From positions 62,001 to 126,000 of the forward strand of contig NZ_JAGMUJ010000072.1 of the NCBI RefSeq assembly GCF_019049255.1: DNA of 64,000 nt, in the 5' to 3' direction. The notes beneath the pieces are model-generated. The model searched no databases, was not told the origin of the DNA, and saw only the letters and a program-made list of their open reading frames with translations. Made by a program: the position numbers and the translations under genes. Each line of letters opens with the position of its first letter. Position 1 is the first letter of the stretch. The DNA is from Streptomyces sp. AC558_RSS880. GTDB taxonomy: Bacteria > Actinomycetota > Actinomycetes > Streptomycetales > Streptomycetaceae. Below are positions 33,126-41,397 of this stretch, one piece after another.

Positions 33126-34232
33126 TCAGCGGCCCCTTCCCCCGGTGGTCATGGCGGATGGGGCGAACCTGTTGCGCCAGGCCAAGGACACGTAGACCAG
33201 GCCGATCAGGACGGGGACCTCGATGAGCGGCCCCACGACGCCGGAGAGAGCCTGGCCCGAGGTCACGCCGAAGGTGGCGATGGCGACCGCGATGGCCAGC
33301 TCGAAGTTGTTGCCGGCGGCCGTGAAGGCGAGGGTGGCCGTGCGGTCGTAGGCGAGGCCGATCGCCTTGCCCAGGAGGAAGGTGCCGACCCACATCACGG
33401 CGAAGTACACCAGCAGCGGCAGCGCGATGCGCGCGACGTCGAGGGGCTGGGAGGTGATGGTCTTCCCCTGCAGGGCGAAGAGGATGACGATCGTGAACAG
33501 CAGGCCGTACAGCGCCCACGGGCCGATCTTCGGCAGGAAGTCGGACTCGTACGTCTCACGACCGAGCTTCTTCTCACCGAGACGGCGGGTGAGGAAGCCC
33601 GCCAACAGCGGGACGCCGAGGAAGATGACGACGTTCAGGGCGATCTTCCCCATGGAGATGTCCAGGTTCTCGCCGTCGCCCAGGCCCAGCCAGCCGGGCA
33701 GCAGGTCGAGGTAGAACCAGCCGAGCAGGCCGAACGCCAGGACCTGGAAGACCGAGTTCAACGCGACGAGTACGGCCGCCGCTTCGCGGTCGCCGCACGC
33801 GAGGTCGTTCCAGATGATCACCATCGCGATGCAGCGGGCCAGGCCGACGATGATCAGACCGGTGCGGTACTCGGGCAGGTCCGGCAGGAAGATCCACGCC
33901 AGGGCGAACATCACCGCCGGGCCGACGATCCAGTTGATCACCAGTGACGAGGCCATGAGCCTGCGGTCGCCCGTGACCGCGTCGAGCTTGTCGTAGCGGA
34001 CCTTGGCCAGGACCGGGTACATCATGACCAGCAGGCCGATGGCGATCGGGAGGGAGATGCCGCCGATCTCGACCTTGGCGAGGGCGTCGTTCAGGCCGGG
34101 AACGGCTCGTCCCAGGCCGAGCCCGACGGCCATGGCGAGGAGGATCCACACGGCGAGGAACCGGTCGAGCGTGGACAGCTTCGCGACGACCGACGACTCC
34201 TGAGGGACCGCGGGGGCTTCGGTGCGGGTCAC
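33126..34232 (-). CDS. acr3: ACR3-family arsenite efflux permease
   Basis: A 368-residue membrane transporter that exports As(OH)3 using the proton gradient. Ten hydrophobic helices are visible. The family hallmark is intact: LARCIAMVIIWNDLACGD, with the conserved Cys134 required for transport, followed by NSVFQVLAFGLLGWF and TAAGNNFELAIAVAIATFG. It overlaps the arsR2 stop/start by 4 bases (ATGA), so regulator and pump are translated together. Confidence 0.93.
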   Translation of the reverse strand: MTRTEAPAVPQESSVVAKLSTLDRFLAVWILLAMAVGLGLGRAVPGLNDALAKVEIGGISLPIAIGLLVMMYPVLAKVRYDKLDAVTGDRRLMASSLVINWIVGPAVMFALAWIFLPDLPEYRTGLIIVGLARCIAMVIIWNDLACGDREAAAVLVALNSVFQVLAFGLLGWFYLDLLPGWLGLGDGENLDISMGKIALNVVIFLGVPLLAGFLTRRLGEKKLGRETYESDFLPKIGPWALYGLLFTIVILFALQGKTITSQPLDVARIALPLLVYFAVMWVGTFLLGKAIGLAYDRTATLAFTAAGNNFELAIAVAIATFGVTSGQALSGVVGPLIEVPVLIGLVYVSLAWRNRFAPSAMTTGGRGR

Positions 34233-34537
34233 GGGCAGGCCCTCTTGTTGTCGGCGGCGTTACGGGCGGACTCGGCCAGGTCGGCGAACTGACCGGCGAG
34301 GGATGCGATGACGTCCGGGCAGAGCTTGTAATACGTGTAGCGACCGCACGGCTCCGTCTCGACCACGCCGGCTTCGCGCAGCACTCTCAGGTGGTTGGAG
34401 AGGTTGGTCTGCCGGGCCCCGGTCTCCTCCACGAGGTGGGTGGTGCACAGGGTCTCTTGGGCGAGCAGGGTCACGATCCGCAGCCTGAGGGGGTCCGCCA
34501 GAACCCGGATCAGGTCAGTGTCGACTGACGTCATCAT
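34229..34537 (-). CDS. arsR: ArsR/SmtB-family arsenite repressor (arsR2)
   Basis: A 102-residue repressor. The HTH is QTNLSNHLRVLREAGVVE. Possible metalloid ligands are Cys31 (LCTTHLVEE, at the foot of the DNA-binding region), Cys64 (ETEPCGRYTYY) and Cys73, a layout unlike arsR1 and closer to the streptomycete/mycobacterial type. It controls acr3, with which it is translationally coupled, and probably the divergent arsC. Alternative starts are the first or second Met. A dyad lies just upstream. Confidence 0.9.
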   Translation of the reverse strand: MMTSVDTDLIRVLADPLRLRIVTLLAQETLCTTHLVEETGARQTNLSNHLRVLREAGVVETEPCGRYTYYKLCPDVIASLAGQFADLAESARNAADNKRACP

Positions 34538-34541
34538 GCGC

Positions 34542-34559
34542 TGATACTCTCATATCAGT
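34542..34559. promoter_or_regulatory. arsR2/arsC operator dyad
   Basis: CTGATA-CTCTCA-TATCAG, a perfect 6-bp inverted repeat in the gap between divergent arsR2-acr3 and arsC. A second dyad (GTCAGT-GTCG-ACTGAC, 34515-34530) overlaps the arsR2 N-terminus. Confidence 0.55.
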
Positions 34560-34629
34560 GGTGACTGACACCATCGGGTGCTGAAGTCACTCGCGCCTGA
34601 TGTCTTCGTGAGACAAGTGAGACCTCCTG

Positions 34630-35043
34630 ATGTCCGACAAGCCCTCCGTGCTGTTCGTCTGTGTGCACAACGCCGGCCGTTCCCAGATGGCCGCCGCGTG
34701 GCTGACCCACCTGGCCGGAGACCGCGTCGAGGTCCGTTCCGCAGGGTCCGATCCGGGGGACGGCGTCAACCCCGCCGCCGTCGAGGCCATGCGCGAGGTC
34801 GGCATCGACATCGCCGCCGAGGTGCCCAAGATGCTGACCGTGGACGCGGTCAGGGAGTCGGACGTCTGCATCACCATGGGCTGCGGCGACACCTGCCCGG
34901 TCTTCCCCGGCAAGCGGTACCTGGACTGGCAGTTGGAGGACCCGGCCGGCCAGGGCGTCGAGGCCGTCCGTCCGATCCGCGACGAGATCAAGGTACTGGT
35001 CGAGGGCCTGATCGAGGAGATCGCTCCGGAGCCGCGGGGATAA
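34630..35043 (+). CDS. arsC: Arsenate reductase, low-molecular-weight phosphatase type
   Basis: A 137-residue cytosolic enzyme that reduces arsenate to arsenite. The P-loop CVHNAGRSQ carries nucleophile Cys11. Cys80, Cys85 and Cys89 (VCITMGCGDTCP) provide the redox relay, and the general acid Asp is in LEDPAG. This is the thioredoxin- or mycothiol/mycoredoxin-coupled type. In related actinobacterial operons a thioredoxin reductase follows; here only a stump remains. The arsenite made is exported by Acr3. Confidence 0.93.
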   Translation: MSDKPSVLFVCVHNAGRSQMAAAWLTHLAGDRVEVRSAGSDPGDGVNPAAVEAMREVGIDIAAEVPKMLTVDAVRESDVCITMGCGDTCPVFPGKRYLDWQLEDPAGQGVEAVRPIRDEIKVLVEGLIEEIAPEPRG

Positions 35044-35044
35044 G

Positions 35045-35195
35045 CGCCACCTCGGACATCCGCCACGTCGTCATCATCGGCTCGGGCCCCGCGGGCCGCA
35101 CCGCCGCGCTCGACGCCGAGCGGTATCCCGCGGCCCTGCCCGATGCGTCCGTAGCGGCCGAATCCGTCGCGGCCGAGTCCGTCGCGGCCGCCTGA
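35045..35195 (+). pseudogene. trxB: Thioredoxin reductase N-terminal remnant
   Basis: One base after the arsC stop the frame reads SDIRHVVIIGSGPAGRTAAL, the FAD-binding start of thioredoxin reductase, for about 22 residues. It then turns into a repeat: a 15-bp unit (GTCGCGGCCGAGTCC type) at 35151, 35166 and partly 35181, coding SVAAE, before a stop at 35195. The remaining about 290 residues are gone. Confidence 0.65.
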
Positions 35196-35698
35196 CGGCA
35201 ACCCGCCGGGAAACCGTCCCGCCTCCGGGCACGCCGGAGCGCCCACGCACGTGCCTTCGCTCCCGCAAGGTCGATCCTTCCGGCAGGAGACCTCCAGTCG
35301 GCCCACACCCGACTCACCCAAGCGGCTTGACGTACCGTCACCGCCCGCTGCGGACCGCCAAGACCGAGGACTTCCCCTACCTGCCCTGACCTGTACAAGT
35401 GACCAAGCGTCAGGTGTCGGGCCCCATCATGGTGCGCGGCATCCGGTTCTCCTCGAGGTCGGCTCCCTGCCTGCTCGTCGCAGGTGGAGGGCGTCTCCTC
35501 GCTGCACAACGACACGCCTCGGGGTCACGGCCGGCCACTGCCGTGGCAGTGAAGCCGGCCGATGGCCGATTCGTCCGACGGTGTGCCGGTGGGCCCGGCG
35601 TACATGCCCGTCCAGGAGTGCCGGAGCGGGCCGCGGCGCCCGGCCGCGCCGGGACGTGCCGGCGGACCGGGTGCGCGGCGGCCTTGCCGGGCCGGATG
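35196..35698. other. 503-base gene-free stretch between arsenic and zinc islands
   Basis: No supported gene; open frames are short, interrupted and without codon bias, suggesting decayed DNA. It includes the strong hairpin at 35529-35560. Confidence 0.45.
35529..35560. terminator. Strong hairpin downstream of aztD
   Basis: GGCCGGC-CACTGCC (35529-35542) pairs with GGCAGTG-(AA)-GCCGGCC (35545-35560): 14 bp with a two-base bulge and a tiny loop. It lies about 140 bases beyond the aztD stop and about 330 beyond the trxB remnant; likely a terminator for the leftward zinc operon. Confidence 0.5.
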
Positions 35699-36901
35699 TC
35701 AGTGACCGGCGGTGACTCCGGAGAGTTCGTTCGTGCTCTTCGGCAGCGTCACCGACGCGAGCTTCTCGCCTGATTCGATGTCGACGGCGTGCAGCTTGCG
35801 CTTGCCCGGTTCGGAGACGTACGCGGTGTGGTCGCGGACGAAGAGGGTGGGCCGGGGCTGCTGCCAGTCCAGCGGCTCCTGCCACTTGTCGACGACGGGG
35901 ATCTTCTTGTCGACCTTGCCCGTTTCCGGGTCGATGACGTGGAGGGTGCCGTTGGTGCCGAGGACGAGTGCCTCGCCGTGCGGTCCGCGGCCGAGCGAGC
36001 GGAAGGAGTAGCTGGTGCCGAGGTCGACCAGGCGCAGCTTCGCGGTTTCGGTGTCGATGAGGGAGATGCGGGTGGGCCGCTCGAGTTCGGCGTCGGGGTC
36101 GGTCTTGTAGTCGCCCAGGAGGATCGGGGAGGTGTCGCTGCCGGCCTGGTTGCCGATGCGGCCGTAGTCGTCGGGGGCGTCGACCTTGGTGAACTTGCCG
36201 TCCTTGTAGATGAGGATGCCGTCCTCGCAGCCGACGGCGACGGCTTCGTCCTTGGCGGCGGCCTCACCGTGGACGCCGGGGCAGTTCTCGTTGCGCGCGA
36301 TCTCCTTGTCGTTCTTGTCGAGGACGAGGGCACCGGTGCGCTTCTCCTCGGTGCCGAGGGTGCTGAGCAGTTCGCCGTTGCTCAGTTCGATGGCGACGCC
36401 GTGGTGCGCCTCGGCGGAGCTGTAGGTGCGGCCCTCGGGCTTCTTGCCGCCGGCGAGGTCGGCGGGGTCGAAGACGTTGACCTCGCCGGTGCCGTCGGTG
36501 AACAGGACCGTCTTGCCGGCGTGCCGGACGACGTGGCCGGGCTTGGCGCCCTCGTAGGTGATGCCGGTGAAGGTCTGCTCGGCGGCGTTCAGGACGCGGA
36601 AGCCGGCGTCGGTGGAGACGATGACGTGGTCGTCGTCGCCTGCGGGGTTGACGCGGTTGAAGCCGGGCAGCTCGATCGTCTTGGCCGGCTTCAGGCTCTC
36701 GCCGTCCAGGACGTACAGGCCGCCGTCGAAGGTGGCGACGAGGGGGTCCTTGACCGCGGCGGGCTTGGCGCTCGGGGAGTCCTTCGCCGCCTTCGTGTCG
36801 GAGGAGGTGCTGTCCCCTCCCCCGCAGGCGGTCAGGACCGTGGAGACGGCGAGGGCGAGGGCGGTCGCGGTGAAGGCTCTGTTGCGCATCGACTTGTTCA
36901 C
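35699..36901 (-). CDS. aztD: Zinc metallochaperone lipoprotein AztD
   Basis: A 400-residue lipoprotein beta-propeller that in the AztABCD system passes zinc to the binding protein AztC. The signal peptide ends in the lipobox LTAC with Cys26; a Ser/Asp/Lys linker and then repeated propeller strands follow (VIVSTDAGFRVLN, RLVDLGTSYSFRSLGRGPHG). His-bearing loops (GHVVRHAGK, AEAHHGVAIE, GVHGEAA) can supply zinc ligands. The GTG at 36901 has AAAGGAA upstream. Last gene of the leftward zinc operon, 98 bases after aztC. Confidence 0.85.
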   Translation of the reverse strand: MNKSMRNRAFTATALALAVSTVLTACGGGDSTSSDTKAAKDSPSAKPAAVKDPLVATFDGGLYVLDGESLKPAKTIELPGFNRVNPAGDDDHVIVSTDAGFRVLNAAEQTFTGITYEGAKPGHVVRHAGKTVLFTDGTGEVNVFDPADLAGGKKPEGRTYSSAEAHHGVAIELSNGELLSTLGTEEKRTGALVLDKNDKEIARNENCPGVHGEAAAKDEAVAVGCEDGILIYKDGKFTKVDAPDDYGRIGNQAGSDTSPILLGDYKTDPDAELERPTRISLIDTETAKLRLVDLGTSYSFRSLGRGPHGEALVLGTNGTLHVIDPETGKVDKKIPVVDKWQEPLDWQQPRPTLFVRDHTAYVSEPGKRKLHAVDIESGEKLASVTLPKSTNELSGVTAGH

Positions 36902-36999
36902 TGTGTGTTCCTTTCGGGCCGCGCGGAGGCGGTGTCGGTGTGTCGGGGGGTGACGGCCGGCCGCGCCGGCGCCGGCGCGGTGGCCGTGGAGGCGGGAAT

Positions 37000-37959
37000 T
37001 CAGTCGCCGGTCAGGCCGTCGGTCATGGCGGTGGTGTTGGCGCGCATCATCTGCAGGTAGGTGCCGGCGCCCTCGCCCTTGTCGGTCAGCGACTCGGAGT
37101 AGAGCTCGACGACCCGTACCTGGTCGCCGAGTTCGGTGCGCAGGACCTCGGCCAGCCGCTTGGGCTGGGAGGAGTCGGCGAACACCGTCCGGACCCCGGC
37201 CTCGCGCATGGCTTCGGTGAGCGAGCGCAGATCGGAGGAGCTGGGGGAGGCCAGCGTGGTGCCGCTGGGGATGACCGCGCCGATCACCCGGAAGCCGAAG
37301 CGGTCGGCGAGGTAGCCGAAGACGTGGTGGTTGGTCACCAGCGCCCGCTTCTCCTCGGGGATGTGGTCGAAGGACTTCTCCATCCAGGTGGTGAGACCGG
37401 CGAGTTGCTCGTCGTAGCGGTCGGCGTTGGCGCGGATCGTCTTCTCGTCCACGCCGTCCACGTGCTCGATCACCTGGTCGGCGATCAGGCCGGCGGCCTT
37501 GCGGACGCGGTCGGGGTCGGTCCAGAAGTGCGGGTCGGGCTGCCCCGCCTCCTCCTTGGGACCGCCCTCGTCGTGCACCTGGAAGGTGAGGGGGTCCACC
37601 GCCTTGCCGGCCTCGAAGGTGGCCACGCCGGATTCGCGGGCGGCGTCCACGTGCCGCAGTACGTTCTCCTCCAGGCCCAGTCCGTTGAAGACCACCAGGT
37701 CGGCGCGCTCCAGTTCGGCGGCCTGCACGGCCGACAGGCCGAAGGAGTGCGGGTCGGCGTTCGGTTTCATCAGCACCGTGACCTCGGCCTCGTCGCCGAC
37801 TGTCTCCCGGGTGATGTCGCCGAGGATGTTGGTCGTCACCACGACCCTGGGCCGGTCGTCGGTGCTCGCGCAGGCGGTGGCCGCGGCCGCGAGGACGAGG
37901 GCGAGCAGGGCCGGCAGCAGGCGGCGCAGCCGGGGAAGGGGTCGCTTCGGTGTCGTCAT
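37000..37959 (-). CDS. aztC: Zinc-binding lipoprotein of the ABC importer
   Basis: A 319-residue cluster-A-I (ZnuA/AztC-type) solute-binding protein. The lipobox ends at Cys30 (AAAATAC). Predicted zinc ligands are His71 (ADPHSFG), His144 (PDPHFWTDP), His211 (NHHVFGY) and Asp262 (ADSSQP). The His-rich loop before His144 is short (QVHDEGGPKEEAGQ), as in AztC rather than ZnuA. Its start overlaps the stop of the upstream propeller lipoprotein (ATGA). Confidence 0.9.
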   Translation of the reverse strand: MTTPKRPLPRLRRLLPALLALVLAAAATACASTDDRPRVVVTTNILGDITRETVGDEAEVTVLMKPNADPHSFGLSAVQAAELERADLVVFNGLGLEENVLRHVDAARESGVATFEAGKAVDPLTFQVHDEGGPKEEAGQPDPHFWTDPDRVRKAAGLIADQVIEHVDGVDEKTIRANADRYDEQLAGLTTWMEKSFDHIPEEKRALVTNHHVFGYLADRFGFRVIGAVIPSGTTLASPSSSDLRSLTEAMREAGVRTVFADSSQPKRLAEVLRTELGDQVRVVELYSESLTDKGEGAGTYLQMMRANTTAMTDGLTGD

Positions 37960-39206
37960 CGTCCGGTCTCCACCATCAGGGCCGGCTCCATGTCGAGGTC
38001 GAAGGTGCGGGCGACGCGCAGGTTGTCGTTGTAGTCGATCTCGTACACGCGGCTGCCCGCGGGGTCGTTGAGGTAGGCCCGGCTGCGGTCGACCTCGATG
38101 GCGGGGCCCGCGGTGCCGCCGGTGCGGGCCTCATCGATGTCGGTCAGGAGCCGCTCGGTCCTGGACACCTGCTTGCCCGTGGCGATGTCGTAGCCGTGCA
38201 GGGCTCCGTCGTCCTGGAGGACGAGCAGCGGGGAGCCCTCGCCGGCGGTGTTGACGGCGAGGACGGGTCCGGTCCTCACCCGTGTCCAGGTGCGTTCGGT
38301 GACGTCCAGCACCCACACCGCACGGTTCCCTGCCCGCGCCGTGAGCGTGTCGCTCCCTGCCCGGTGGTGGAAGGACGATGCGCGTTCCCCCGCGGGGACG
38401 TCGGCGCCGTACGGTATCTCCTCAGCCGTGAAGCCGCCGTCGTCCTCGCTGATCAGCAGGGCGCCGTCCGCGCAGCCGAACACGACTCCGCGCCGGGTGA
38501 CGGCGTCGCCGCGCGGGTCCTCGCACTCCGCCTCCGGCGCGGCGACCCGCTTGCCCTTCCGGTCGCGCACCACGACCTTTGTGGCTCCGTCCGCGTCGGC
38601 CGTGAGGGCGAGGAGGTGTTCCGCGTACGGCACGACGGCGCTCGCGTGGGTTCCGGGCAGTGGGCGGGGGTTGCCCACCTCGCCCTTCTCCAGTTCGGTC
38701 CGCCGGTAGAGGGCGGCCCGGCCGTCCCGGCCGGTCACTGCGGTCACGGCGGCGTCGCTGCGGACCCGCGCGCCGGTGCCTGCGGGTATGCGGCCGGCGT
38801 CGCGTATCGCGGCGCGGTAGTAGTGCACGTGGTCGCCGTGGTCCACCGTCCAGGCACCGCCGTCGAGGACACGGGTGCCACTCGCGGTGTGGAGGTAACC
38901 GAACCGGCCGTCCGTGGTGAGCCCCGAGGCACCGGTGCTCCGGGACACCTGGTGCACCTTCCCGGTGATCAGGTCCAGTACCCGGGTGTCGCCGGTGCCC
39001 GGATCGTTGAGCAGCAGCCGGGACTGCTGCTCGGCCGCCTCCTGCGCTCCCTCGACGTAACCGTGCGGAGTGGCGGAGGCGGACGGACTCCCCTTCGGGG
39101 CGGACGCGTTGCCGTCCTGCCCCGCACAGCTCGTGGCGAGCAGCGCGAGGGACACGAGCGCGATCGGCCCCCATGCAGTGACGTTTCTTCGGACGAACAA
39201 GGACAT
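37956..39206 (-). CDS. Second AztD-like propeller lipoprotein
   Basis: A 416-residue lipoprotein with lipobox LLATSC (Cys27) and AztD-like repeated strands (LLLNDPGTGDTRVLDLITGK, AYLNDPAGSRVYEIDYNDN). His clusters, notably HGDHVHYY and SFHHRAG, are candidate zinc sites. It is clearly related in layout to aztD at the other end of the operon. Position between permease and binding-protein genes, with overlap into aztC, ties it to zinc uptake. Whether it is a second chaperone or a different zinc-capture lipoprotein is open. Confidence 0.75.
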   Translation of the reverse strand: MSLFVRRNVTAWGPIALVSLALLATSCAGQDGNASAPKGSPSASATPHGYVEGAQEAAEQQSRLLLNDPGTGDTRVLDLITGKVHQVSRSTGASGLTTDGRFGYLHTASGTRVLDGGAWTVDHGDHVHYYRAAIRDAGRIPAGTGARVRSDAAVTAVTGRDGRAALYRRTELEKGEVGNPRPLPGTHASAVVPYAEHLLALTADADGATKVVVRDRKGKRVAAPEAECEDPRGDAVTRRGVVFGCADGALLISEDDGGFTAEEIPYGADVPAGERASSFHHRAGSDTLTARAGNRAVWVLDVTERTWTRVRTGPVLAVNTAGEGSPLLVLQDDGALHGYDIATGKQVSRTERLLTDIDEARTGGTAGPAIEVDRSRAYLNDPAGSRVYEIDYNDNLRVARTFDLDMEPALMVETGR

Positions 39207-39221
39207 CGCCTCAGGTCTTTC

Positions 39222-40079
39222 TCAGTCGGTTGTCGCCGGACGGGTGCCGGCCGAACGGGCGCGGCGACGGTGGCGGATGCCGGATGCCAGGTGGGACAGG
39301 AAGAACAGGCCCACCGCGAGAGCCGAGACGGTCGCGCCGGCGGCGGTGCTCAGGTGCCAGGACAGCAGCAGGCCGCCGAACGTGGCGGTCACACCGATGA
39401 GCGCTGCGAGCACCATCACGCCCCGCACGCTCCGTGCCCATGGCAGCGCGGCCGCCGGCGGAGCGATGAGCAGGCCCAGGACCAGCAGCGTCCCCACGAT
39501 GTGGAACGAGGCGACGATGGCCAGCGCCAGCAGTCCCAGCAGCACGGCGTGGGCCAGACGGGGCCGCAGGCCGAGCGTCCGGGCCTTGCGCGGGTCGAAC
39601 GCCAGGGCCAGGAAGGCCCGGTGGCCGAGGACCGACACGGTCAGCGCCAGCAGCAACGCCCCGCCCAGCAGCACCAGGTCCTGTTCACGGACGGCGAGGA
39701 CGTCACCGAAGAGGAAACCGGTCAGGTCCACCGCGAAGGACTGCGACCGCGACACGATGATGACGCCGAGCGACAGCATTCCCACGAAGAGCAGGCCGAT
39801 CCCGGTGTCCTCCGACAGCCGCGGCCTGCGGCCGAGGGCGGTGACACCGGCCGTCATGACAGCCGCGCTGAGCAACGCCCCCACCAGCAGGTTCCCTCCC
39901 AGAAGCGCGGACAGCGCGACTCCGGGCAGCAGCCCGTGGGACATGGCGTCGCCGAGGAAGGCCATTCCCCTGAGCACCACCCAGGTTCCCGCCAGGGCGC
40001 AGATCGCCGACACCAGGACGCCGCCCCACAGCGCCCGTTGCACGAAGGTCACCTCGAAAGGGCCTGTCAACCACTCCAT
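39222..40079 (-). CDS. aztB: Zinc ABC transporter permease
   Basis: A 285-residue ABC-3 family (ZnuB/AztB-type) membrane subunit. It has eight or nine hydrophobic helices. Characteristic stretches are LAGTWVVLRGMAFLGDAMSH (coupling region), FGDVLAVREQDLVLLGG and TLLVLGLLIAPPAAA. The ATG at 40079 is only 15 bases from the divergent aztA start, and no ribosome site fits between them, so the message may be leaderless. First gene of aztB-lipoprotein-aztC-aztD. Confidence 0.9.
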   Translation of the reverse strand: MEWLTGPFEVTFVQRALWGGVLVSAICALAGTWVVLRGMAFLGDAMSHGLLPGVALSALLGGNLLVGALLSAAVMTAGVTALGRRPRLSEDTGIGLLFVGMLSLGVIIVSRSQSFAVDLTGFLFGDVLAVREQDLVLLGGALLLALTVSVLGHRAFLALAFDPRKARTLGLRPRLAHAVLLGLLALAIVASFHIVGTLLVLGLLIAPPAAALPWARSVRGVMVLAALIGVTATFGGLLLSWHLSTAAGATVSALAVGLFFLSHLASGIRHRRRARSAGTRPATTD

Positions 40080-40086
40080 GCGGAGC

Positions 40087-40110
40087 ACACTACAATGAAA
40101 ATCATGTTCA
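40087..40110. promoter_or_regulatory. Overlapping divergent promoters with Zur box (aztA/aztB)
   Basis: TGAAAATCATGTTCA (40096-40110) matches the streptomycete Zur palindrome with one mismatched pair. A rightward -10 TACAAT (40091-40096) places the start near 40103, one base before the ATG at 40104. A leftward -10 TAGTGT (40092-40087) places it near 40080, one base before aztB. Both transcripts would therefore be leaderless and both blocked by one Zur dimer site. Confidence 0.65.
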
Positions 40111-40838
40111 AGAAACAGGACGCTCCGCCCTCCGCCGCCGAGGACGCGACGTTCCGCATCCGGATCGCCCAGCTGTCCGCGGGCTACGCCGGCCATCCCG
40201 TTCTCCACGAACTCGACGCGGACATCAGGGCGTTGGCCACCACCGCGCTCGTCGGCCCCAACGGCAGCGGGAAGTCCACCCTGCTCGGCGTACTGGCCGG
40301 CGTGATCCATCCCACAGCCGGCACGCTCCATCACTTCGGCGGTCGGCCACCGGCGTTCGTCCCCCAGCGCGGTGCCGTCGGCGACGCACTGCCGTTGACG
40401 GTCCGGCAGACCGTGGAGATGGGACGCTGGGGCGAACGCGGTCCGTGGCGCCGGCTCACCCGTCAGGACCGGGCCGCGGTGGACTCGGCCCTGGACCGCC
40501 TCGGCATCGCCGACCTGGCCGCACGGCAACTCGGCGAACTGTCCGGCGGGCAGAGACAGCGCGCTCTGATCGCCCAGGGACTCGCCCAGGAGTCGGACCT
40601 GCTCCTGCTGGACGAGCCGACCACGGGGCTCGACCCCGAGGCCAGGGAACGCATAGCGACGCTGCTGACGGATCTGGTCGACGACGGCGTCACCGTCGTC
40701 CACGCCACGCACGACCTGGACGCCGCCCGCTCCGCCGACGCCTGTCTCCTGCTGCGCGAGGGCCGCCTGGTGGGTCAGGGGCACCCCGAGCAGCTCCTCA
40801 CCCCCTCGTCGCTCGCCCGGATCTGGCGATTCGGCTGA
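40104..40838 (+). CDS. aztA: Zinc ABC transporter ATPase
   Basis: A 244-residue ATP-binding subunit powering zinc import with AztB. Walker A is GPNGSGKSTLLG, signature LSGGQRQRALIAQGL, Walker B LLLLDEPTTGLDPE, H-loop THDLDAARS. An ATG at 40095 is also in frame, but it lies inside the candidate -10/Zur box, so I chose 40104. It is unusual that the ATPase gene is divergent from the other subunits. Confidence 0.9.
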   Translation: MFKKQDAPPSAAEDATFRIRIAQLSAGYAGHPVLHELDADIRALATTALVGPNGSGKSTLLGVLAGVIHPTAGTLHHFGGRPPAFVPQRGAVGDALPLTVRQTVEMGRWGERGPWRRLTRQDRAAVDSALDRLGIADLAARQLGELSGGQRQRALIAQGLAQESDLLLLDEPTTGLDPEARERIATLLTDLVDDGVTVVHATHDLDAARSADACLLLREGRLVGQGHPEQLLTPSSLARIWRFG

Positions 40839-41221
40839 GGCGGCACCGACGGCGGTCCTCCCGCACCCCAGCCCGGTTCCAAGGGGCCGGCGACGGCGAC
40901 ACGGCGCACAAGGCGTTCGGGCAGGGCCCAGGAAGCGCCCCCATCCCGAATGCCCGGGAGCGGCACGGCGCCCTCAGCGGAACCGAGGCATACGCGCGGC
41001 CGACGTGCGCAGACGTGACGGCACCGCGGCCTGACACCCCGGCTTCAGGCGCTTGCCACCGCCGGCGCGCGGCCACTTGCCCACCTCCTGCCGCGACATG
41101 CCGTCCAGCGACAGCTATCGGATATGAAAACCGTTGTCGTATGCTGTCGGTGTCTCCCCGCGCGGTGTCGTGGTTGACGATCTCCGACCCGACTCCCTGT
41201 CCTGACCGAGAGGAACCACTC
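40839..41221. other. 383-base gap between aztA and rpmF
   Basis: No gene is supported. The right half holds the Zur box and promoter for rpmF (41125-41145). Confidence 0.5.
41125..41145 (+). promoter_or_regulatory. Zur box and -10 ahead of rpmF
   Basis: TGAAAACCGTTGTCG (41125-41139) matches the Zur palindrome with mismatches in the right arm. TATGCT at 41140-41145 is a plausible -10, giving a leader of about 70 bases before the rpmF ATG at 41222. Confidence 0.6.
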
Positions 41222-41392
41222 ATGGCCGTTCCCAAGCGCAAGATGTCGCGCAGCAACACCCGTCACCGCCGGGCCCAGTGGAAGGCGAGCACGCCGAACC
41301 TGGTGCCGGTCACGGTGGACGGTGTGACCTACCGGGTCCCGCAGCACCTCGTGCCCGCCTACCGGCGCGGCCTGCTGCGCCCGGAGGACTGA
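41222..41392 (+). CDS. rpmF: Ribosomal protein L32, zinc-independent paralogue
   Basis: A 56-residue L32 (MAVPKRKMSRSNTRHRRAQ start) with no cysteine at all, so it lacks the CxxC pairs that hold zinc in the standard form. Such C-minus paralogues replace the zinc-loaded protein during zinc starvation and free ribosomal zinc; in streptomycetes they are Zur-controlled. A GAGAGGA site precedes the ATG. The GTPase gene follows after 5 bases, so they share a message. Confidence 0.93.
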   Translation: MAVPKRKMSRSNTRHRRAQWKASTPNLVPVTVDGVTYRVPQHLVPAYRRGLLRPED

Positions 41393-41397
41393 CGCCG

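Noticed and set aside
40095..40103. ATG at 40095 as the aztA start
   Set aside because: It lies within the candidate -10 and Zur box and has no ribosome site; the ATG at 40104 fits a leaderless message better, although this is not proven.
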